Shown here: positions 63,323 to 64,000 of the stretch, piece by piece
Layout of the letters: each line of letters opens with the position of its first letter
Numbering within the stretch: position 1 is the first letter of the stretch
DNA from: Planctomycetota bacterium
Lineage (GTDB): Bacteria; Planctomycetota; UBA8742; UBA2392
Reading direction: 5' to 3'
DNA length: 64,000 nucleotides
NCBI GenBank assembly: GCA_020845475.1
Contig: JADLFN010000018.1
Location: 1-64,000 of the forward strand
Program-made: the position numbers and the translations under genes
The notes under the pieces: model-generated
What the model was told of the DNA's origin: nothing
Database searches by the model: none
What the model saw: the letters and a program-made list of their open reading frames with translations, nothing else

Positions 63323-64000
63323 ATGCCTTTCACCGGTAAAGCAACCTACGACGGCGGCGCGGCGCTGCCCGAGCTTGTGGACGATGTCAGCGACCTCGTG
63401 GGCCTGATTTCGCCCTTCGACACGCCGCTGCTCGATGCCATCGGCAGCCCGCGCTATTCGGCGAAATCGACGCGCCACGAGTGGTTCGAGGACAAGCTCA
63501 ACCCCAACTTCTCGCTGATCAACAACGGCGCCGGCTACAACTCCGCCGCCACCAGCTGGGTCGTTGACTCCGGCGCCGCCTTCCGCGTCGGCGACATCAT
63601 CAAGCCCGAGGGCAGCAACGAAGTCCTGCAAGTGACGGCCATTGCCACCAACACGCTCACCGTCACGCGCGGCTACGGCGGCAGCACCGCGGCAGCCGTG
63701 GTGGACAACCAGAAAGTCAGCGTGATCGGCCATGCGGCGCTGGAGGGCGAAGACGCGCCGGCAGCCGCCTACCAGAACCGCGTGCGCAAAGAGAATCTTT
63801 CGCAGATCTTCACCGAGAGCGTGATGATTTCGGGCTCGCTCGATGCCGTGGGCCTGCACGCGGTCGAGCGCGAGTTCGATTACCAGGTGATCCAGCGCCT
63901 GCGCGAACTGCTCCGCTCGCTCGAACAGAGCGTGATCAACGGCTTCAAGGCCTCCAGCAGCGGCGAAGGCAGCGCCTCCGTGCGCCGCACCATGGGCGGC
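63323..64000 (+). CDS. SU10-type phage major capsid protein (partial, runs off the end)
   Basis: ATG 63323 with GGAGAA upstream. The first 226 codons are in the window. It starts MPFTGKATYDGGAALPELVD, then VGLISPFDTPLLDAIGSP, HEWFEDKLNPNF, AFRVGDIIKPEGSNEVLQVTAI..TLTVTRGYGG and LSQIFTESVMISGS, the pattern of the SU10/DUF5309 major head proteins. It lies after portal and scaffold as expected. The 3' part is outside. Confidence 0.85.
   Translation, partial: MPFTGKATYDGGAALPELVDDVSDLVGLISPFDTPLLDAIGSPRYSAKSTRHEWFEDKLNPNFSLINNGAGYNSAATSWVVDSGAAFRVGDIIKPEGSNEVLQVTAIATNTLTVTRGYGGSTAAAVVDNQKVSVIGHAALEGEDAPAAAYQNRVRKENLSQIFTESVMISGSLDAVGLHAVEREFDYQVIQRLRELLRSLEQSVINGFKASSSGEGSASVRRTMGG

Overview
The window is 64 kb of GC-rich bacterial chromosome with about 50 genes on both strands. 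The host is probably a Gram-negative, didermic bacterium. An lptB-type LPS-export ATPase gene, several lipoproteins with a clear lipobox, and many large secreted Ig-like, HEAT-repeat and FHA proteins point to Planctomycetota or another deep lineage with complex envelopes; the phylum is inference. I saw no rRNA, tRNA or CRISPR array.

Layout. Positions 1-12.8 kb hold a small secreted coiled-coil protein, a YacP/NYN nuclease and three very large secreted proteins (GEVED, Ig-like and choice-of-anchor-D repeats), each ending in the same Gly-rich/Cys/membrane/Arg sorting tail. Positions 12.8-21.9 kb hold an SH3-type secreted protein, an operon of ECF sigma factor, FecR-like membrane protein and beta-helix lipoprotein, an ABC-2-like permease, a lipoprotein and an esterase. 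Positions 22-28.3 kb carry ATP-dependent PEP carboxykinase, a DinB-like protein, a GNAT enzyme, UppS and a secreted transglutaminase-like protein. From 28.3 to 39.5 kb a long minus-strand block carries FHA, YebC, LptB, a zinc-ribbon membrane protein, MutL, a peroxiredoxin whose peroxidatic residue is encoded by TGA, MoeA, a HEAT protein, HU and a large anchored protein. Positions 39.6-42.8 kb hold a YeeE/YedE sulfur-transport pair, a lone receiver domain and a HEAT-repeat protein. Positions 42.8-49.4 kb hold a PlsC acyltransferase coupled to a bifunctional salicylyl-CoA-type hydroxylase that carries a whole REP-associated transposase in frame, a beta-propeller lipoprotein cut by TGA, and an MFS transporter. 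Positions 49.5-61.2 kb hold a DUF899 protein, an FtsB/DivIC-like protein, aspartate kinase, RsmH, a second RAYT element with roughly 100-bp inverted ends, a PDZ protein, a dienelactone hydrolase and ArgS. From 61.4 kb to the end there is a phage head module (portal, scaffold-like, SU10-type major capsid), cut by the window edge.

The most notable points are: (1) a candidate selenocysteine peroxiredoxin with a bSECIS-like hairpin at the expected distance and a start overlapping the moeA stop; (2) the in-frame fusion of a RAYT and its REP ends into the linker of a two-domain flavoenzyme; and (3) a dense set of palindromic and 7-bp-periodic repeats. Several of these repeats supply stop codons (a sigma factor, yebC, rsmH, uppS) or are translated inside housekeeping proteins (ArgS, MutL). 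Function assignments rest on reading motifs by eye; no database search was run.
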